From: VXPQ01 sp965117025
GTDB taxonomy: Bacteria > Bacteroidota > Rhodothermia > Rhodothermales > VXPQ01
Reading direction: 5' to 3'
Assembly: GCA_965117025.1 (NCBI GenBank)
Contig: OZ220746.1
Span: forward strand, 2,108,001 to 2,172,000
DNA length: 64,000 nt
The position numbers were made by a program, and so were the translations under genes. Under the pieces are notes generated by a model. The model was not told where the DNA came from. It ran no database searches and saw only the letters and a program-made list of their open reading frames with translations. The first letter of the stretch is position 1. The number at the start of each line of letters is the position of its first letter. Shown in pieces: positions 1 to 11,056 of this stretch.

Positions 1-78
1 GGCCTGGAAGCGAGAAGGGACGAATTGGCCGCGCAGTTCCGTTGGCCGTTTTTGAGGGACTCGAGTGCATCATTCTGA
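1..78 (+). CDS. possible 3' end of an upstream gene (partial)
   Basis: Reading from base 1 in the first frame gives 25 codons ending LRDSSASF and a TGA at 76-78, followed 18 bases later by the ppk2 start. The composition is plausible for a C-terminus, but it is too short to recognise and could be chance. No other frame is better. Confidence 0.2.
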   Translation, partial: GLEARRDELAAQFRWPFLRDSSASF

Positions 79-96
79 GAGAAGCAAGGTGTTTCC

Positions 97-990
97 ATGA
101 CCGTCTCCACCCCGGAACGCAATGAACTGAAGGTTCTGCTGCCGACCGCCAATATACCTGTCGAGATTCGTGATAAGGTCGAAAAGGCGGACAGGCGAGA
201 GATCATCAGCGCGTCCTACCCGTACAGGACCAAGCTCGGCCGCGCTGAGTACGAGCGCCGGAAGGCGGAACTGCAGGTCGAGTTGCTGAAGATGCAGCGA
301 TGGGTCAAGGAGACGGGCCAGCGGGTCGTGCTGCTTTTCGAGGGGCGCGACGCGGCCGGCAAAGGCGGGACGATCAAACGGTTCATGGAGCATCTTAACC
401 CGCGGAGCGCCCTGGTGGTGGCGCTGCCGGTTCCTTCCGAAAGGGAGCGCGGGCAGTGGTATTTCCAGCGCTATGTGGAGTGTCTGCCGACCAGCGGGGA
501 GATCGTTTTCTTTGACCGTTCCTGGTACAACCGGGCAGTGGTCGAGCCGGTAATGGGTTTTTGCACACCGGCCGAGCACCTCCGTTTCCTGAGGGATGTC
601 GCGACGTTCGAAGAGTTGCTGGTCAATGACGGATTCCACCTGTTCAAGTTCTGGTTCTCGGTAAGTCGCGAGGAGCAACTCAGGCGGTTCGTGTCGCGCG
701 CCCGGAACCCACTCAAGCAGTGGAAGATCAGTGACGTGGATCTCCGGTCGCTCTCGTTGTGGGACGAGTACACGGAGGCGAAGAAAACGATGTTCGCGGC
801 CACTGACACCAAAACGTCGCCCTGGGTGGTGATCAAGTCGGACGACAAGAAGCGGGCGCGTCTCAACTGCATGCGCTACGTGCTGGAGCATCTTCCCTAC
901 AGAGAAGATGCCTCGCGGCCTGTGAGGAAACCGGACAAGAAGCTGATCGGCCCGGCGAAGAAGCTGTACGCACCGGGAGAGGTGTGGTAG
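97..990 (+). CDS. ppk2: polyphosphate kinase 2 (PPK2) family protein
   Basis: 297-residue cytosolic kinase predicted to transfer phosphate between inorganic polyphosphate and nucleotides. The PPK2 Walker A-type loop GRDAAGKGGTIKR lies near residue 85 and the Walker B/catalytic stretch FFDRSWYNR near residue 138. The lid region RNPLKQWKISDVD follows near residue 203. Length matches single-domain PPK2 enzymes. The ATG is preceded by a weak purine-rich AGCAAGG. The next gene on the same strand (M20 peptidase) is 82 bases away, so co-transcription is possible but unproven. The sequence does not let me choose between ADP-, GDP- or AMP-phosphorylating classes. Confidence 0.93.
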   Translation: MTVSTPERNELKVLLPTANIPVEIRDKVEKADRREIISASYPYRTKLGRAEYERRKAELQVELLKMQRWVKETGQRVVLLFEGRDAAGKGGTIKRFMEHLNPRSALVVALPVPSERERGQWYFQRYVECLPTSGEIVFFDRSWYNRAVVEPVMGFCTPAEHLRFLRDVATFEELLVNDGFHLFKFWFSVSREEQLRRFVSRARNPLKQWKISDVDLRSLSLWDEYTEAKKTMFAATDTKTSPWVVIKSDDKKRARLNCMRYVLEHLPYREDASRPVRKPDKKLIGPAKKLYAPGEVW

Positions 991-1072
991 ATAGGGAACC
1001 GATGGGCGGATTTCACGCACGCTCTTCTCGCCAGAATCGGAAACCGCTATCCTGTGCATTTTCCCGAAAAAC

Positions 1073-2263
1073 ATGGCGAAAACTGGCCACATGTCTCACC
1101 CGCCTGGATACAATTCCGGCCTGACCCATGCCGATCCGGTCGCAATGACGCAGCACCTGGTCCGCATCCCCTCCGTGAACCCGCTGCTGGAGGACGGCGG
1201 CGACGGCGAGGGCGCTGTTGCGGCACTGGTGGCGGAGTGGCTCGACGACTGGGGTTACCGGCCAACTGTCGTCGAAGTTGCGCCCGGCCGCCACAACGTG
1301 GTGGCGCGGCGGGGCGCAGGTGCGGGGCCGTCACTCCTTCTCAACGGTCACATGGACACCGTAGGCGTGGCGGGAATGGCCGAGCCCTTTTCGGGCGCGA
1401 TCCGGGAAGGCCGAATGTACGGGCGCGGCTCGGCCGATATGAAGTCGGGTGTGGCGTGCGCGCTCGCGGTCGCCGCGGAGCTTGCAGAAGCGGATATCCC
1501 AGGCGAATTGATCATCGCACTGACGGCCGACGAGGAGCACGCCTCGGCAGGAATGGCGGCGCTTGTCGCGGACGGCGTGGAGGCCGATGCAGCGGTGGTC
1601 TGCGAACCCACCAGCCTGACGGTCATGCCGGCCCACAAGGGGTTTTTCTGGATCGATGTGCACGTGAAGGGCCGTGCGGCCCACGGTTCCAGACCCGAAC
1701 TCGGCGTCGACGCCATCGCGCACATGGGTCACCTCCTGGTTGCCTTCGAGGAGGAAGCACACCGGCTTGCCCGCGAGACGGACCACGCGCTGTTGGGCAC
1801 TGCATCCCTGCACGCGGGCACGATCAAGGGTGGGAGCGCGCCGTCGGTCTACCCGGATCGCTGCCACTTGGTCGTCGAGCGCCGCACACTGCCGGGGGAA
1901 ACCGCCGACTCCGTCATGGCCGAGGTGGAGGAGGTGCTGGCGAGGGCGGGTGAGCGCTGTCCCGGGCTGGAGGGTCGGGTCGACCGGGGGCTTTTTCGCG
2001 CTGCGACCGAGGTGCCGGCTTCGTCGCCACTGGTGACCGGCCTCAGGGAGGCGTGCATGCGATCCGACCTGCCCGGCACCCTGAAGGGGATGTCGGCCTG
2101 GGTGGACGCCTGCTTCCTGAACGAGCACGGAACCCCGGCTGTGTGTTTCGGCCCCGGCTCAATCGCGCAGGCCCACGCCGCGGTGGAATGGGTCAGCGTG
2201 ACCGAGATCGAGACATGCGCACGGATCCTCACCGACTTTGCACGGTGGTTCCTATTGCGGTGA
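1073..2263 (+). CDS. M20 family metallopeptidase (ArgE/DapE/CPG2-like)
   Basis: 396 residues. Predicted di-zinc amidohydrolase releasing amino acids from N-acyl or peptide substrates. Visible ligand motifs in order: NGHMDTVGV (His/Asp, near residue 91), GRGSADMKSG (bridging Asp, near 122), TADEEHASAG (catalytic Glu pair, near 153), CEPT (near 177) and a C-terminal QAHAAVEW His (near 367). A dimerisation domain lies between. This is the standard M20 order, so the enzyme is probably active. Start choice is uncertain: a second ATG lies at 1091. Substrate (acetylornithine, succinyl-DAP, other) cannot be assigned; no arginine or lysine biosynthesis gene is adjacent. Confidence 0.88.
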   Translation: MAKTGHMSHPPGYNSGLTHADPVAMTQHLVRIPSVNPLLEDGGDGEGAVAALVAEWLDDWGYRPTVVEVAPGRHNVVARRGAGAGPSLLLNGHMDTVGVAGMAEPFSGAIREGRMYGRGSADMKSGVACALAVAAELAEADIPGELIIALTADEEHASAGMAALVADGVEADAAVVCEPTSLTVMPAHKGFFWIDVHVKGRAAHGSRPELGVDAIAHMGHLLVAFEEEAHRLARETDHALLGTASLHAGTIKGGSAPSVYPDRCHLVVERRTLPGETADSVMAEVEEVLARAGERCPGLEGRVDRGLFRAATEVPASSPLVTGLREACMRSDLPGTLKGMSAWVDACFLNEHGTPAVCFGPGSIAQAHAAVEWVSVTEIETCARILTDFARWFLLR

Positions 2264-2408
2264 GTTCGCTTTCATAGGGAGCGGTTGTGCAACCTTCTTG
2301 CCTTCGGGTGGTCTCTCGTTATAACCAATTGGGTGATATTGTTTACATCACTGTGATTGGTTTTTCACGACAGCCGGAGACACTACCAGGCATACAAAAG
2401 CAAATCGA

Positions 2409-2936
2409 ATGGCTTTGAACCCCATGGAACGCAGACCCCACAGCGACGAGTACGGTGATTTCTATCGGCCGTACATAGCAGCAGCCCCGGATGGTTCGAT
2501 CGTGGCTACGCTCGATGCGCAGCGGGATGATCTTGCCCGTGTGACGGCGGAGGTGTCCCCCGATCGCGAGCGGTACCGTTACGCGCCGGGCAAGTGGTCC
2601 GTGCGCGAGATGGTGGGACACCTGACCGACAGCGAGCGGATGTTCGCAATGCGGGCGATGGCCTTTGCCCGGGGCGACAAGACGCACTATCCGGGATTCG
2701 ACGAGAACGAATACGCTGCTGCGTCAGGTGCGGACGAAAGACCCCTTGCGGAACTGGTGGAAGAGTGGGATGCGGCGCGGCACGCCACCGTGTTACTGTT
2801 CAAGGGGCTACCGGATGAGGCATGGGATCGTCGCGGACACGCCAGCGGTTTCGGGTTCTCCGTGCGGAGCATGGCCTGGATCACCGCAGGCCATACGCAG
2901 CATCATCTTGGGGTTCTGCGAGAGCAGTATCTTTGA
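2409..2936 (+). CDS. DinB-like superfamily protein
   Basis: 175 residues. The four-helix DinB fold is suggested by GKWSVREMVGHLTDSER (first metal His) and the C-terminal AGHTQHHLGVLREQ (His pair), which is the usual metal-binding triad. Family members include thiol transferases and many proteins of unknown role. An internal ATG at 2424 gives a second possible start. The preceding 145-base gap contains GTGAT-9 nt-ATCAC (2333-2351), a small inverted repeat that might be an operator. A second DinB-like protein occurs at 54032-54568. Confidence 0.8.
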   Translation: MALNPMERRPHSDEYGDFYRPYIAAAPDGSIVATLDAQRDDLARVTAEVSPDRERYRYAPGKWSVREMVGHLTDSERMFAMRAMAFARGDKTHYPGFDENEYAAASGADERPLAELVEEWDAARHATVLLFKGLPDEAWDRRGHASGFGFSVRSMAWITAGHTQHHLGVLREQYL

Positions 2937-3001
2937 GCACAGTCTGTGCGTTCTATCGGTCACCTTCTGCCTGATCTGCCCGGAAAACCTAATCCGATAT
3001 C

Positions 3002-3652
3002 ATGAAACTCCAGCCTGTTTCCTACTCTCCGGACGAGGCGATCAAGCGTGCGCAGCGCTTCGCGGAAGATATGGTGCGCCGCCGTACCGTCCGTCATTTC
3101 GATACCCGACCTGTCCCGAACGAAGTGCTCGACGCCGCGTTACTCGCTGCGGCCTCTGCGCCCAGCGGCGCGAATCGCCAGCCATGGCGTTTCGTGGTGG
3201 TGCGCGATGCCGGGATCAAGTCCAGAATCCGGACGGCGGCAGAAGCCGAGGAGCACGAATTCTACACCCGGCGGGCCACCCGCGAGTGGCTGGAAGCGCT
3301 GGCCCCGTTCGAAACGAACGAGCACAAACCGTTTCTCGAAGAGGCCCCGGCGCTTATCGCTATCTTTCTTGAACGCTACGGGCTGGACAAGGACGGTAAA
3401 CGCATCAAGAACTACTACGCGTTGGAATCGGTCGGTATTGCCACAGGCTTTTTGATCGCGGCGCTGCACCATGCGGGCGTAGCCACCCTTACGCACACGC
3501 CCAGCCCCATGGGTTTTCTGAACGAGATTCTGGACAGGCCGCGTAACGAAACGCCGTTCCTGCTGCTCGTAGCAGGCTATCCGAGTCAGGACGCCGAAGT
3601 GCCGGACATCGAAAAACTGCCGTTCGATACGGTAGTTCGTTATGTGGGGTGA
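3002..3652 (+). CDS. nitroreductase-fold flavoprotein, iodotyrosine-deiodinase-like
   Basis: 216-residue FMN-dependent reductase. The N-terminus RRTVRHFDTRPVP and APSGANRQPWRFVVV is the FMN-binding signature of the superfamily. Several stretches resemble iodotyrosine deiodinase (IYD) more than classical nitroreductases: EEHEFYTRR followed by NEHKPFLEEAP, which would supply the Glu, Tyr and Lys lid residues that clamp halotyrosine zwitterions; ESVGIATGFLIAALHHAG; and THTPSPMGFL with a C-terminal GYPSQDAEVPD. It would use FMN to reductively dehalogenate or reduce an aromatic substrate. No membrane anchor is present, unlike the animal enzyme. The superfamily call is firm; the IYD subfamily is inferred from motifs. 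Confidence 0.85.
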   Translation: MKLQPVSYSPDEAIKRAQRFAEDMVRRRTVRHFDTRPVPNEVLDAALLAAASAPSGANRQPWRFVVVRDAGIKSRIRTAAEAEEHEFYTRRATREWLEALAPFETNEHKPFLEEAPALIAIFLERYGLDKDGKRIKNYYALESVGIATGFLIAALHHAGVATLTHTPSPMGFLNEILDRPRNETPFLLLVAGYPSQDAEVPDIEKLPFDTVVRYVG

Positions 3653-3759
3653 CCGCCGCGCAGGCATTGTGTCCTTACTATTAGAGAGCAAGTTTCTGCA
3701 CCCGGGTCGTTTCCTCCGAAACCCGGGACCAAACCCCTGCCGACTTTCCTTTTGCCCCG

Positions 3760-4674
3760 ATGCCGCTGGCGCCCCGTTCGATTCTTGCCTGTATCCTTCC
3801 GGCTTTCCTGCTGGCCGCTTGCAGCAAGTCGATGCAGGAAGAGCTTCCGACCGAGCCGGAAATCCAGCAAACGGTGTATACCATAGGCGGCGACCGCCCT
3901 GCCACCCTGAAACTCCCTATGGGGTATGATTCCATGGGCCCCCTTCCTGTCGTGATCAGCCTGCACGGCTACTCGGGCAATCCCACAGGCCATGATGCGT
4001 ACTGGGGCCTTTCCGAGCAGGTCGATGCCGACAACTTTGCACTGATCCTGCCTGCCGGCACGCGCGATTCCGCGAACGTTCGCTTCTGGAACGCTACAGA
4101 TTTCTGCTGCAACTTTTTCGAGTCCCAGGTGGATGATGTGGCCTATCTTTCCAACCTGATCGAAGAGGCGGGCGAGTATATCCAGGTAGACCGCATCTTT
4201 TCAGTCGGACATTCCAACGGCGGATTCATGTCCTACCGCCTTGCCTGCGAAGGTTTTCCGGGTCTGACCGCGATCGCTCCGCTTGCAGGTACCTCGTTTC
4301 TGGACCCGATCCGTTGCGAGGAAGCGCCGCCGGTTTCCGTACTGCACATCCACGGCACCGACGACGACATCATTCTCTATGCAGGAACTACCATTGGCAC
4401 CGGATACCCCGGCGCGGAGGATGTGGTGGAGCGCTGGGCCGAACGCGCGGGATGTGATCTCTCCAGTGCCGAAGAACTTCCCGCCATCGACATCGACCGT
4501 GCCCACGCCGGTGCGGAAACCGACCGTGTTCGCTATCGTGAAGGGTGTCAGGACGGCATTACGGTCGAGCTCTGGAAGATCAACGAGGGTTCGCACGGTC
4601 CCTGGCTTACCTCGGACTATGCGGAGCGCCTGATCGACTGGCTGCTGAACGAATCCCGCACGGAGGTGTCGTAA
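3760..4674 (+). CDS. secreted alpha/beta-hydrolase lipoprotein (PHB-depolymerase/feruloyl-esterase-like)
   Basis: 304 residues. The N-terminus is a lipoprotein signal with lipobox LLAAC (Cys near residue 21), so the protein is predicted to be a membrane-anchored lipoprotein outside the cytoplasm. The catalytic nucleophile is in GHSNGGFMSYR (G-H-S-N-G), the oxyanion region is ISLHGYSGNP, and the likely acid/His are in HIHGTDDD and the late SHGPW. This order is that of the esterase-PHB-depolymerase (LpqC) family, which hydrolyses polyesters or feruloyl/acetyl esters on polysaccharide. Several paired Cys (FCCNFF, RCEEA, AGCDL, EGCQDG) suggest disulfides. The native substrate is unknown. Confidence 0.85.
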   Translation: MPLAPRSILACILPAFLLAACSKSMQEELPTEPEIQQTVYTIGGDRPATLKLPMGYDSMGPLPVVISLHGYSGNPTGHDAYWGLSEQVDADNFALILPAGTRDSANVRFWNATDFCCNFFESQVDDVAYLSNLIEEAGEYIQVDRIFSVGHSNGGFMSYRLACEGFPGLTAIAPLAGTSFLDPIRCEEAPPVSVLHIHGTDDDIILYAGTTIGTGYPGAEDVVERWAERAGCDLSSAEELPAIDIDRAHAGAETDRVRYREGCQDGITVELWKINEGSHGPWLTSDYAERLIDWLLNESRTEVS

Positions 4675-4810
4675 GGGGCGTACTATTTGCCTTACCTTAA
4701 TAGTCCAGCACATACAGTGCCCCATTAACCTGCGAATTCCGTAACATGCGGGGGGATATACCGGCCTTGCCTGCAAGAGGCCGGGGACATCCGTTCATGT
4801 CGTTCTGCCC

Positions 4811-6223
4811 ATGTCGCGCTCTTTCCAGCCTCACCTTTTCGTCATTCTCGGCGCCAGCGGCGATCTGACGTCGCGCAAGCTGGTGCCCGCCCTGTTTCAT
4901 CTCATGGAGCGGCATGACGAACTGCGTTGTTGCCACATTCTCGGCGTTGCCCGGTCCGATTTGTCCGACGCAGCCTTCCGGGACAGTGTCCGCGAAGCGC
5001 TGCACGAGCGGTATCCGGAGGGCTCCGATCTTGCTGCCTGGTGCGATGATCATGTGTTCTACCAGTCGTTGGGGGACAGCGGAAATGGCTACGATGGGCT
5101 TGCCCGCCGGATCGCCTCTATCGAAAAGGAATGCGATCTGCCCGGCAACCGGGTTTTCTACCTTGCTCTTCCCCCAAAGACGTTCCCCGGAACCATCGAA
5201 GCCCTCGGACAGGCCAATCTCCACAAGACAGCGGGCTGGGCGCGGCTCGTCATCGAAAAGCCGTTCGGGCACGATCTGACCTCGGCCCATGCGTTGAACG
5301 ATCTCGTACACCGGTATTTCTCCGAATCCCAGATATTTCGCATCGACCACTATCTCGGAAAGGAAACCGTACAGAACCTGCTGGTCTTCCGGTTCGGCAA
5401 TGCGCTTTTCGAGAGCGTATGGCACCGGGGGCAGATCGAACGGGTCGATATCCAGGTGCATGAATCTCTGGGCGTGGAAACGCGCGCAGGGTATTACGAC
5501 CAGTCGGGGGCGTTGCGGGACATGGTGCAGAACCATATTACGCAGTTGCTCTCGCTGGTTGCAATGGAGGCGCCCGCCCGGTTCGACGCCGACTCGATCC
5601 GGCAGGAAAAAATCAAGGTGCTGGAATCCATCGTTCCGCTTCGTCCCGAGGATGTACTGCTGGGCCAGTACGCCGCCGGCGAAGTGGACGGCAAGCCCGT
5701 AAGGGCATACCACGAGGAAAAAGGGGTACCGGAAGGATCCACCACCGAAACGTTTGTCCGCCTGCGCGTGGAGATCGCCAACTGGCGCTGGCGAGGCGTT
5801 CCGTTCATCCTCGAAACCGGCAAGCGCATGCCCGAAAAGCGCACCCGCATAGCGATCCGGTTTCAGCCGGCCCCGGTCTCGCTTTTCCGGCCCTACGAGG
5901 ATACCTGCAACGTTCGCCCCAACATCCTCGAAATCACGTTACAACCGGACGAGGGGTTCAACCTGCACTTTGAGGTGAAACAGCCTCGCATGCCGCTCCG
6001 GCTGACTCCCCGAAGACTCCACTTCCGCTACGACGAGGTGTTCGGCGATCTCCCGGAAGCCTACGAAACGCTGCTCGGCGATGTGATCCAGGGGGACCAG
6101 ACGCTGTTCGTGCATGCCGACGAAGTGATCAATTCGTGGCGGCTCTACACGCCGGTTCTTGAAGCCGGCTTGCCGGTGCATCCGTACGCGCCCGGATCGG
6201 CGGGCCCGAATTCCGCTTCGTAA
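4811..6223 (+). CDS. zwf: glucose-6-phosphate 1-dehydrogenase
   Basis: 470 residues. Oxidises glucose-6-phosphate to 6-phosphogluconolactone with NADP(+), the entry step of the oxidative pentose phosphate pathway. The N-terminal Rossmann motif is ILGASGDLTSRKLVPALF (near residues 12-29). The active-site signature RIDHYLGKE with catalytic His lies near residue 177. EKPFGHD and the C-terminal NILEITLQPDEG segments are family hallmarks. Length is slightly short but complete. The next gene, pgl, begins 13 bases after the stop, so the first two steps of the pathway form an operon. Confidence 0.97.
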   Translation: MSRSFQPHLFVILGASGDLTSRKLVPALFHLMERHDELRCCHILGVARSDLSDAAFRDSVREALHERYPEGSDLAAWCDDHVFYQSLGDSGNGYDGLARRIASIEKECDLPGNRVFYLALPPKTFPGTIEALGQANLHKTAGWARLVIEKPFGHDLTSAHALNDLVHRYFSESQIFRIDHYLGKETVQNLLVFRFGNALFESVWHRGQIERVDIQVHESLGVETRAGYYDQSGALRDMVQNHITQLLSLVAMEAPARFDADSIRQEKIKVLESIVPLRPEDVLLGQYAAGEVDGKPVRAYHEEKGVPEGSTTETFVRLRVEIANWRWRGVPFILETGKRMPEKRTRIAIRFQPAPVSLFRPYEDTCNVRPNILEITLQPDEGFNLHFEVKQPRMPLRLTPRRLHFRYDEVFGDLPEAYETLLGDVIQGDQTLFVHADEVINSWRLYTPVLEAGLPVHPYAPGSAGPNSAS

Positions 6224-6236
6224 GGCGCGGCCTTCC

Positions 6237-6947
6237 ATGAAACGACGGCTGGAAACGTACGAACACCTCGATGCGCTGAGTCATGCGGCCTTGCGCATGA
6301 TTCGCGCGAAGGCGCGTGCGGGCGCGCCGTGCAGTATCTGCCTTTCCGGCGGATCGACGCCGGAGCGTCTTTTTTCGTTGCTCGGCGGTGTGGAAGGGCG
6401 TTCGCTGCCATGGCCCGACATCCGATTGTTCTGGGCCGATGAGCGATTTGTACCGGAAGATCATCCCGGCAATAATTTCCGGGCGGCCCGGTGCCTGTTG
6501 GTTGACCGCGTACCGATTTCAGAGGCAAACGTGCATCCGGTAAACACCTCGCTGGGTACGCCCGAAGCGGCTGCGGACGACTACGAAGCCATCCTTCGGG
6601 AATGTTTCGACCCTGCGCAGGGCAAGACGTTCGATGTGGCGCTGCTTGGCATCGGAGAGGATGGACACACCGCTTCGCTGTTTCCGGGATATGTACCGGC
6701 ACAGGACCGGTGGGCCGTAGCGGTAGAGGGGCCTGCATACAGGCCACCGAGAGAGCGGGTCACGCTCACCCCCGCCGTGCTCAACCGGGCGGAAACGGTG
6801 GTGTTTATGGTGGCAGGGGCCGCCAAGCGGGAAACGCTGCGCCGCGTGCTCGACAACGATTCGGCCCTGCCTGCCTCGCATATCCGCGGGCTCCGGGAGA
6901 CAGTGATTCTCACAGATGCCACAGTGGCTCCACATTCGCCGGCGTGA
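6237..6947 (+). CDS. pgl: 6-phosphogluconolactonase
   Basis: 236 residues. Hydrolyses the lactone made by Zwf. The family signatures are CLSGGSTPERLF near the N-terminus and GIGEDGHTASLFPG near residue 140. WADERFVPEDHPGNN is also typical. I chose the ATG at 6237 (MKRRLETYEHL) rather than an upstream in-frame start, because the latter would overlap zwf and add an Arg-rich tail not seen in the family. The 13-base gap to zwf implies translational linkage. No gnd lies downstream, so the pathway continues elsewhere. Confidence 0.96.
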   Translation: MKRRLETYEHLDALSHAALRMIRAKARAGAPCSICLSGGSTPERLFSLLGGVEGRSLPWPDIRLFWADERFVPEDHPGNNFRAARCLLVDRVPISEANVHPVNTSLGTPEAAADDYEAILRECFDPAQGKTFDVALLGIGEDGHTASLFPGYVPAQDRWAVAVEGPAYRPPRERVTLTPAVLNRAETVVFMVAGAAKRETLRRVLDNDSALPASHIRGLRETVILTDATVAPHSPA

Positions 6948-7101
6948 CCCGATCTTTCCCATGCGAGGGCAGCCTCCTTCTTATGGCGCCCCGAACAGGC
7001 ATTTCGACCCGCAACCACCGGGCGGACATGGTGCAACCTGCATGATTCCGGCTACAACCGGCCTGCGGCATTACCTGCTTTGCTGTAGCGAACCGCCCTG
7101 A

Positions 7102-9156
<2,055 letters not shown>

Positions 9157-9184
9157 GAACCTGCGTTATCGAGGTCTACTCGAC

Positions 9185-9202
9185 CAGAGTATCCTTTAAA
9201 GA
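9185..9202 (-). repeat. AGGATAC-CTG interspersed element, copy upstream of nadE
   Basis: On the minus strand the gap between uxuA and nadE contains TTTAAAGGATACTCTGG about 30 bases before the nadE ATG. The same 10-mer AGGATACTCT occurs exactly at 51287-51296, 53937-53946 and (opposite orientation) 56764-56773, with close variants at 25535-25550 and 37002-37013. It may be a promoter element, a protein-binding site or a repeat; the sequence alone does not say which. Confidence 0.55.
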
Positions 9203-9273
9203 TACGCGATACGCGTCTGCCGTGGAGCGGCCGGCCTGCAAATCCCTGCTCAGAGCGCGTTTCCCGGCGTTCG

Positions 9274-10314
9274 TCAGGCTGACCTGCGCACCGTAGCGTC
9301 CCAGAGGCCGGCCATGTACGCAGCCCCCAGCGCGCGATCGTACAAACCGTATCCTGCCAGTCCTTTCTCTCCCCAGATCATACGCCCGTGATCCGGTCGG
9401 GCCGGGCCGTCGAATCCGATATCCAGCAGGGCCTCCATCACGGCCGCCATATCGACATCGCCATCGGGGTGTACGCTTTCCTGGAAAGACCGGTCTCCCA
9501 AACGGGTCACGTTACGCGCATGCACAAAATGGATGCGTCCCGCCAGCGAACGAATCGTCTCCGGCAGCCGGGCGGCTTCGGCAGGGTTCGCGCCCAGCGA
9601 ACCGGTGCACAACGTCACGCCGTTTGCCTCGCTGTCTACCAGTTGCGTAACCCGTTTCAGGGCGTCGCCGCTCGTGATAATCCGCGGAAACCCCGCCACG
9701 GACCAGGGCGGATCGTCGGGATGAATGGCAAGGCGCACGCCGGCCCGTTCGGCTACAGGCACGATGCGTTCCAGGAAATACGCCAGATTATCCCACAGAT
9801 CTTCTTCCGAGCATTCGGCGTACGCGGTCCGCAATGCGGTGACTTCTTCGCCCGTATAGGCGGCATGCCATCCCGGGAGGTCCTGGGTTCCTGCGGAAAA
9901 ATCGATGGCCTCCATGTCCTTTTGATCGAACCGCAGCGCAGTCGATCCATCCGGTTGCGGCATCGCCAGATCCGTGCGCAACCAGTCGAAAACCGGCATG
10001 AAATTGTAGCAGATGACCGGCACGCCTTCCGCAGCCACTGCTTCCACGCTTTGTTTGTACCGGGCGATCAATTCATCCCGATCCGGCCGCCCCAGTTTGA
10101 TGTTTTCGTGTATGTTGATCGACTCTACCACCGAGAAACGCAGCCCCGCCGCCTCGATGGTCTCGCGCAGTGCGCGCACGCTTTCCCGCGGCCATATTTC
10201 GCCCGGCGCGAAATCCCGGAGCGAGCTTACAATACCCGTCATGCGGGGAATTTGCCGGATGTACGCCGGGGATACCGGATCGCCGGGGCCATACCATCTG
10301 AACGTCAGTTTCAT
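9274..10314 (-). CDS. uxuA: mannonate dehydratase
   Basis: 346 residues. Dehydrates D-mannonate to 2-keto-3-deoxygluconate in hexuronate catabolism, using Fe or Mn. The family start MKLTFRWYGPGD is intact. ESINIHENIKLG, ICYNFMPVFDW, AIHPDDPPWSV and HFVHARNV carry the conserved His, Cys and Asp metal ligands, and RPDHGRMIWGE is the C-terminal signature. Complete length. No uxuB, kdgK or uxaC is next to it; its neighbours are nadE and a DUF493 gene. It supports growth on uronate-containing glycans such as ulvan or alginate-type polymers, which fits the sulfatase at 25.7 kb. Confidence 0.95.
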   Translation of the reverse strand: MKLTFRWYGPGDPVSPAYIRQIPRMTGIVSSLRDFAPGEIWPRESVRALRETIEAAGLRFSVVESINIHENIKLGRPDRDELIARYKQSVEAVAAEGVPVICYNFMPVFDWLRTDLAMPQPDGSTALRFDQKDMEAIDFSAGTQDLPGWHAAYTGEEVTALRTAYAECSEEDLWDNLAYFLERIVPVAERAGVRLAIHPDDPPWSVAGFPRIITSGDALKRVTQLVDSEANGVTLCTGSLGANPAEAARLPETIRSLAGRIHFVHARNVTRLGDRSFQESVHPDGDVDMAAVMEALLDIGFDGPARPDHGRMIWGEKGLAGYGLYDRALGAAYMAGLWDATVRRSA

Positions 10315-10359
10315 AGCGTTTCACGGAAGAATTACGAGCCGCGCCGATGCTGCGCCGGA

Positions 10360-10641
10360 TCAGAGCATCATCACCTGCTCCACTTTTGCCGCGGCCTGGT
10401 ACAACGCGACGATTTCATCGCTGGAATGCATTTCCATTTTCGCCGTCACGCTGAGATACCGCCCTTTGGACGACGCCCGCACCGTCACCGGGTGCCGTCC
10501 GAAGATATTCTTCAACGCGTCCAGACTGTGGGCAGGCACAATGAACTTGAACACATACTCGTCGGGAAAATCAATCTGATCATCCAGAAGTTCCTGAAAA
10601 TGCTGCCACCAGGCATCTTCTTCCGCCGGTACGTTTTTCAT
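10360..10641 (-). CDS. DUF493 (YbeD-like) family protein
   Basis: 93 residues, cytosolic, no signal. FPDEYVFKFIVPAH, VRASSKGRYLSVTAKMEM and the C-terminal IVALYQAAAKVEQVMML match the ferredoxin-like/ACT-type YbeD fold. The Bacteroidota versions have a similar N-terminal extension (WWQHFQELLDDQIDFP). The molecular role of the family is not established; an allosteric or regulatory function is usually suggested. It lies 45 bases upstream of uxuA on the same strand and may be its operon partner. Confidence 0.82.
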   Translation of the reverse strand: MKNVPAEEDAWWQHFQELLDDQIDFPDEYVFKFIVPAHSLDALKNIFGRHPVTVRASSKGRYLSVTAKMEMHSSDEIVALYQAAAKVEQVMML

Positions 10642-11056
10642 GGCTTGTCCGCTCCCGGGCTGCTTGAAATCGATCGGGAAGTTTGTCGTTCGGGTCTGGT
10701 ATGTCTGCCGCCGCGATGTGGCCCCCGAAACGTTTCGGCGATACCCATCACCGGTTTATGATCTTTGCTGTCTGGTACGAGACGCTGTATACGACCGTTC
10801 CTGCGGAGCAGGTGTGCATGGTATCGTGTTGTCCGGAGGGTCGTCTGCATTCTCTCGGTCCACATCATGCCCGCCCGGTGCGTCTATTTTGTCCAATCTT
10901 TCAAAAAAGCCCCCCGGTTTCCTTTGTAATTTTTTACATGGTCTCCCTGTTTTCTTCGCTGGCAAAATGGAAGATCAGTATAAGCCCCCACTTCTTTTTT
11001 CATTCTTGCCGGCTCGTTGCTTCCATACCGTCTTTACCAATCCTGCGATCGCCATC
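10642..11056. other. 415-base intergenic region without a supported gene
   Basis: This divergent gap separates the DUF493 gene (-) from the Met-rich barrel gene (+). Open frames cross it but have no recognisable composition, and one simply extends the barrel ORF upstream. The right half is T-rich, with TTTTGTCC, TTTCAAAAAAG and TTTGTAATTTTTTAC between about 10885 and 10937, the most promoter-like part. No terminator, tRNA or riboswitch fold is recognised. Confidence 0.6.

Noticed and set aside
2333..2351. CRP-like operator before the first DinB gene
   Set aside because: GTGAT-9 nt-ATCAC has some symmetry, but the match is short and common by chance; no regulator is nearby.
10640..11056. Long N-terminal extension of the Met-rich barrel protein
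   Set aside because: The added 139 residues precede a clean signal peptide and have no coding character; the ATG at 11057 is a better start.
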